Shown here one piece after another: positions 14,694 to 15,212 of a stretch of DNA of 15,212 nucleotides. Position numbers and translations under genes: made by a program. Numbering within the stretch: the first letter of the stretch is position 1; each line of letters begins with the position of its first letter. The notes beneath the pieces were generated by a model. The model did no database searches and was not told where the DNA came from. It was given only the letters and a program-made list of their open reading frames with translations. The stretch is from Crocosphaera sp038442745 (GTDB taxonomy: Bacteria > Cyanobacteriota > Cyanobacteriia > Cyanobacteriales > Microcystaceae), in NCBI RefSeq assembly GCF_038442745.1, contig NZ_JARVCN010000028.1:1-15212 (forward strand), in the 5' to 3' direction.

Positions 14694-14872
14694 TGGGTAA
14701 TGAACTAAAAAGTTTATCAATATGAATCAATTGTTAAAAGTATCTCGAATCTATTGCCGATAATCATTGTATTAAAACCCTAAAAACCAGAACAAAAAAG
14801 TTAGTTTTGATGAAAGTTTGTTGCCAATCTTGAATATTGTCAGGTTGCATTTTAACGATCAGGTGTAACAAC

Positions 14873-15199
14873 TTATTTTCGGTTTGAGGTTTTCAAAATC
14901 GCCTCAGTCGATTGACGAAAGGATGCGCACCGCAACGCTGATCCTTTCGGGATCGAAACCAAACGGTTTGAGGCAGCATCCCATAAAAGGAACTGGGAAC
15001 AGTCCAGCAAATCTCTCATTCGTAGGGTCTTCACATCTGAGAGCAGATGACTATTTTCACGATGACAGGCTGCAAGATGATAATTGGGAATTCTTTCAGA
15101 AAGATGATGAATATTGTGATAGCCGATGTCTGCAGTAAACCATCTGAGAATAGCGGGTAATTGAAGCTTCTCAAAAAGTCTGGGGGGACTCGCCGAAAG
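14873..15199 (-). pseudogene. Fatty acid desaturase, C-terminal remnant
   Basis: Read on the - strand, 108 codons are open. Residues 13-33 (LQLPAILRWFTADIGYHNIHHL) contain the third histidine box HNIHH of acyl-lipid desaturases. LSERIPNYHLAACHREN and LRMRDLLDCSQFLLWD (to ~74), then NRLVSI, follow the family's C-terminus. The first two histidine boxes are absent. Before residue ~12 the similarity ends, and an in-frame TAA lies at 15200-15202, so within this window the gene is truncated at its 5' end, either by a rearrangement near 15170 or by a frameshift. The last ~25 residues (PKGSALRCASFRQ...) are encoded by a hairpin repeat and do not look like desaturase, so the 3' end has been altered too. 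A very short functional protein is not possible. Confidence 0.75.
14917..14948. repeat. GC-rich hairpin repeat in the desaturase 3' end
   Basis: GAAAGGAT (14917-14924) pairs with ATCCTTTC (14941-14948), with an inner GCG/CGC pair. It shares GCGCACCGC with the repeat at 8301-8309. It supplies the odd C-terminal codons of the desaturase remnant. There is no T-run, so it is a repeat more than a terminator. Confidence 0.6.
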
Positions 15200-15212
15200 T
15201 TAGGGGACAAAG

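Noticed and set aside
14757..14771. Fur-like motif CGATAATCATTGTAT after the GmrSD gene
   Set aside because: Only the left half matches and it precedes no start codon.
14884..15138. 84-residue open frame on the + strand
   Set aside because: It is the complement of the desaturase fragment on the - strand, which has clear homology.
1..15212. CRISPR arrays, tRNA or rRNA genes, intact transposase genes
   Set aside because: No regularly spaced repeats, no tRNA-like cloverleaf or conserved rRNA stretches, and no transposase homology were recognised on either strand.

Overview
This window comes from a cyanobacterium chromosome. The evidence is nine copies of the HIP1 octamer GCGATCGC (1303, 4025, 4598, 4907, 9429, 9585, 9619, 10949 and 12666), a long cyanobacterial-type NusB, a DUF29 protein, a membrane-linked pentapeptide-repeat protein, heptamer ACTGTTC repeats and Fur/Zur boxes. 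The DNA is AT-rich. I cannot name the genus; a unicellular or pleurocapsalean lineage is plausible but not shown.

Layout. Positions 1-3900 hold core or hypothetical genes on the + strand: a pentapeptide-repeat membrane protein, thrB (homoserine kinase), a DUF502 membrane protein and nusB. Two copies of a ~104-bp intergenic repeat flank nusB. Positions 4020-4970 hold hicB with a decayed hicA toxin, a small foldback element and a DUF29 gene. Positions 5051-8227 are on the - strand: a stand-alone reverse transcriptase of the Abi/UG (defence) type, then a two-gene operon of a CobW-like P-loop protein and a metallophosphoesterase behind a Fur/Zur box. Positions 8280-10185 are an accessory patch: a palindromic repeat, a Phd/YefM antitoxin with no recognisable partner toxin, a Shedu-like (DUF4263) nuclease, a decayed WD40-repeat fragment, and a FitA antitoxin overlapping a FitB/VapC PIN toxin interrupted by an in-frame TGA. 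Positions 10201-12937 hold divergent hemB and comM (Mg-chelatase-like ATPase), with Fur-like boxes and a heptamer repeat between them. Positions 13008-14693 encode a fused GmrS-GmrD type IV restriction protein. The right end carries the 3' part of a fatty acid desaturase on the - strand, apparently a remnant.

How the genes fit together. Core genes are interleaved with defence or toxin-antitoxin genes rather than grouped into one island. Intact candidate defence genes are the reverse transcriptase, the Shedu-like nuclease and the GmrSD-like enzyme. In both recognisable toxin-antitoxin pairs (hicBA and fitAB) the antitoxin is intact and the toxin is damaged; a third antitoxin (Phd) lacks its usual YoeB partner and sits 30 bp before the nuclease. 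This pattern suggests toxin loss in progress. The best leads for new biology are the reverse transcriptase, with an odd TTG start just after an ATG-TAG, and the antitoxin-nuclease pair. The CobW-like/phosphoesterase operon is probably a zinc- or iron-limitation response; the hemB product is of the zinc-independent type.
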